A stretch of DNA of 64,000 nt. Source: Arsukibacterium tuosuense. Its GTDB lineage: Bacteria; Pseudomonadota; Gammaproteobacteria; Enterobacterales; Alteromonadaceae. Location of the stretch: positions 1 through 64,000 of the forward strand of contig NZ_OBEB01000004.1 in assembly GCF_900215315.1 (NCBI RefSeq). Reading direction: 5' to 3'. The translations under genes were made by a program, and so were the position numbers. Shown piece by piece: positions 63,479 to 64,000 of this stretch. Positions within the stretch are counted from its first letter, which is position 1, and each line of letters starts with the position of its first letter. A model generated the notes under the pieces. The model was not told where the DNA came from. It did not search any database and saw only the letters and a program-made list of their open reading frames with translations.

Positions 63479-63850
63479 ATGGAAAACTGGCAGGAATTTA
63501 CTGAAGATACCATAGGCGCGTTGCTGGAAGATGGCAGCGATCCGGATGCGCTTTATACCGTAGAGCATCACTTCTACGACAAAGACTTCAACAAGCTGGA
63601 AAAACTGGCCGTTGAGCTGTTTAAACTCGGTTACGAAGTCACCGACGCCGAAGAAGTCGAGTTTGAAGACGGCGCCAGTGCCTGGGTTTTTGACGCAATT
63701 CGCGAGCAATCGCTGGAGGTTGAACCTATTGTCGCCGATGCGATTAAACTGGAAGAGCTGGCCCATAAGCATGGCGTAGAATACGACGGCTGGGGCACCT
63801 ACTTTGAAGGCGACGAAGAAGACTTCGTCCTGGATGACGACGAAGAGTAA
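63479..63850 (+). CDS. rraB: Regulator of ribonuclease E activity B (RraB)
   Basis: 123 residues, highly acidic, with ENWQEFTEDTIGALLEDGSD at the start, VEHHFYDKDFNKLEKLAVEL, and a C-terminal WGTYF followed by Asp/Glu-rich residues. It binds RNase E and changes which RNAs the degradosome cuts. The ATG is 4 bases after the plsC stop, so the pair is coupled. A strong terminator follows. Confidence 0.96.
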   Translation: MENWQEFTEDTIGALLEDGSDPDALYTVEHHFYDKDFNKLEKLAVELFKLGYEVTDAEEVEFEDGASAWVFDAIREQSLEVEPIVADAIKLEELAHKHGVEYDGWGTYFEGDEEDFVLDDDEE

Positions 63851-63867
63851 GGTAATTAGTTAACAAC

Positions 63868-63894
63868 AAAAAAGCCGCTTAAAAGCGGCTTTTT
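63868..63894. terminator. Rho-independent terminator after rraB
   Basis: AAAAGCCGCTT and AAGCGGCTTTT pair around an AA turn within 63868-63894, with A-rich and T-rich sides on both strands. It is bidirectional, serving rraB and possibly the partial gene that ends at 63943. Confidence 0.9.
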
Positions 63895-63942
63895 ATATTT
63901 TACGGCAGTCTCGGTGGCGTCTGTTGCGGTAGCTACCTGCTG

Positions 63943-64000
63943 CTAACCTCCACCGCCAAGCCGGTCGCGTAGCTTATCTTTCAATTTGTCAGCGGCCTGT
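63943..64000 (-). CDS. C-terminal end of a minus-strand gene (possibly AsmA-like)
   Basis: An 18-codon open frame runs in from the right edge and stops at TAG (63945-63943), ending QAADKLKDKLRDRLGGGG. A basic, Lys/Leu-rich ending like this is common in AsmA-family proteins, but the fragment is too short to be certain. The rraB terminator lies at the expected distance downstream. Confidence 0.4.
   Translation of the reverse strand, partial: QAADKLKDKLRDRLGGGG

Overview
The window is a chromosomal segment of a gammaproteobacterium. Protein sequences and gene order point to the Alteromonadales-like group that includes Rheinheimera, Alishewanella and Arsukibacterium; this placement is inferred from reading, not from a search. 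There is no complete prophage, insertion sequence or CRISPR array. Many genes use GTG or TTG starts supported by good ribosome binding sites.

Left part (1-33.2 kb), accessory and lifestyle genes: tpm; a metY-type sulfhydrylase behind tandem MetJ boxes; a periplasmic glycerophosphodiesterase; mtgA; a membrane GGDEF-EAL protein; a secreted ATP-dependent DNA ligase; a three-gene cell-wall cassette (BlaI-like repressor, M56-M23 fusion peptidase, MepM-like endopeptidase) with a cluster of operator palindromes; a large uncharacterised membrane protein; an EamA exporter and an AraC regulator; a TetR-controlled RND efflux operon (adaptor, pump, outer-membrane channel); small metabolic and transport genes; a lone contractile-tail sheath gene; pepD; an alternative oxidase without a normal start codon; an AT-rich secreted serine protease with a PEP-CTERM-like tail; an amidase; and a CstB-like persulfide dioxygenase-rhodanese.

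Centre (33.2-38 kb): a tRNA with anticodon CAU (ileX-like) beside the macromolecular synthesis operon rpsU-dnaG-rpoD. The tRNA is preceded by two tandem 154-bp units. Each begins with a truncated copy of the tRNA 5' end and is rich in hairpins, and the whole lies behind a stringent-type tRNA promoter. This is the most unusual non-coding structure in the window.

Right part (38-64 kb), conserved backbone: tsaD, plsY, folB-folK-uppP, cca, then gspA-gspB, a degenerate HD-GYP protein and an Lrp-type regulator, then ygiM, a short ygiF-like triphosphatase, glnE, lpxL with a TcpQ-domain gene, tolC divergent from nudF-yqiB-cpdA-yqiA-parE, a TPR membrane protein, parC, a plsC-type acyltransferase and rraB. 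Apart from the gsp/regulator insert and the TPR gene this follows the E. coli rpoD-cca-glnE and tolC-parE-parC neighbourhoods.
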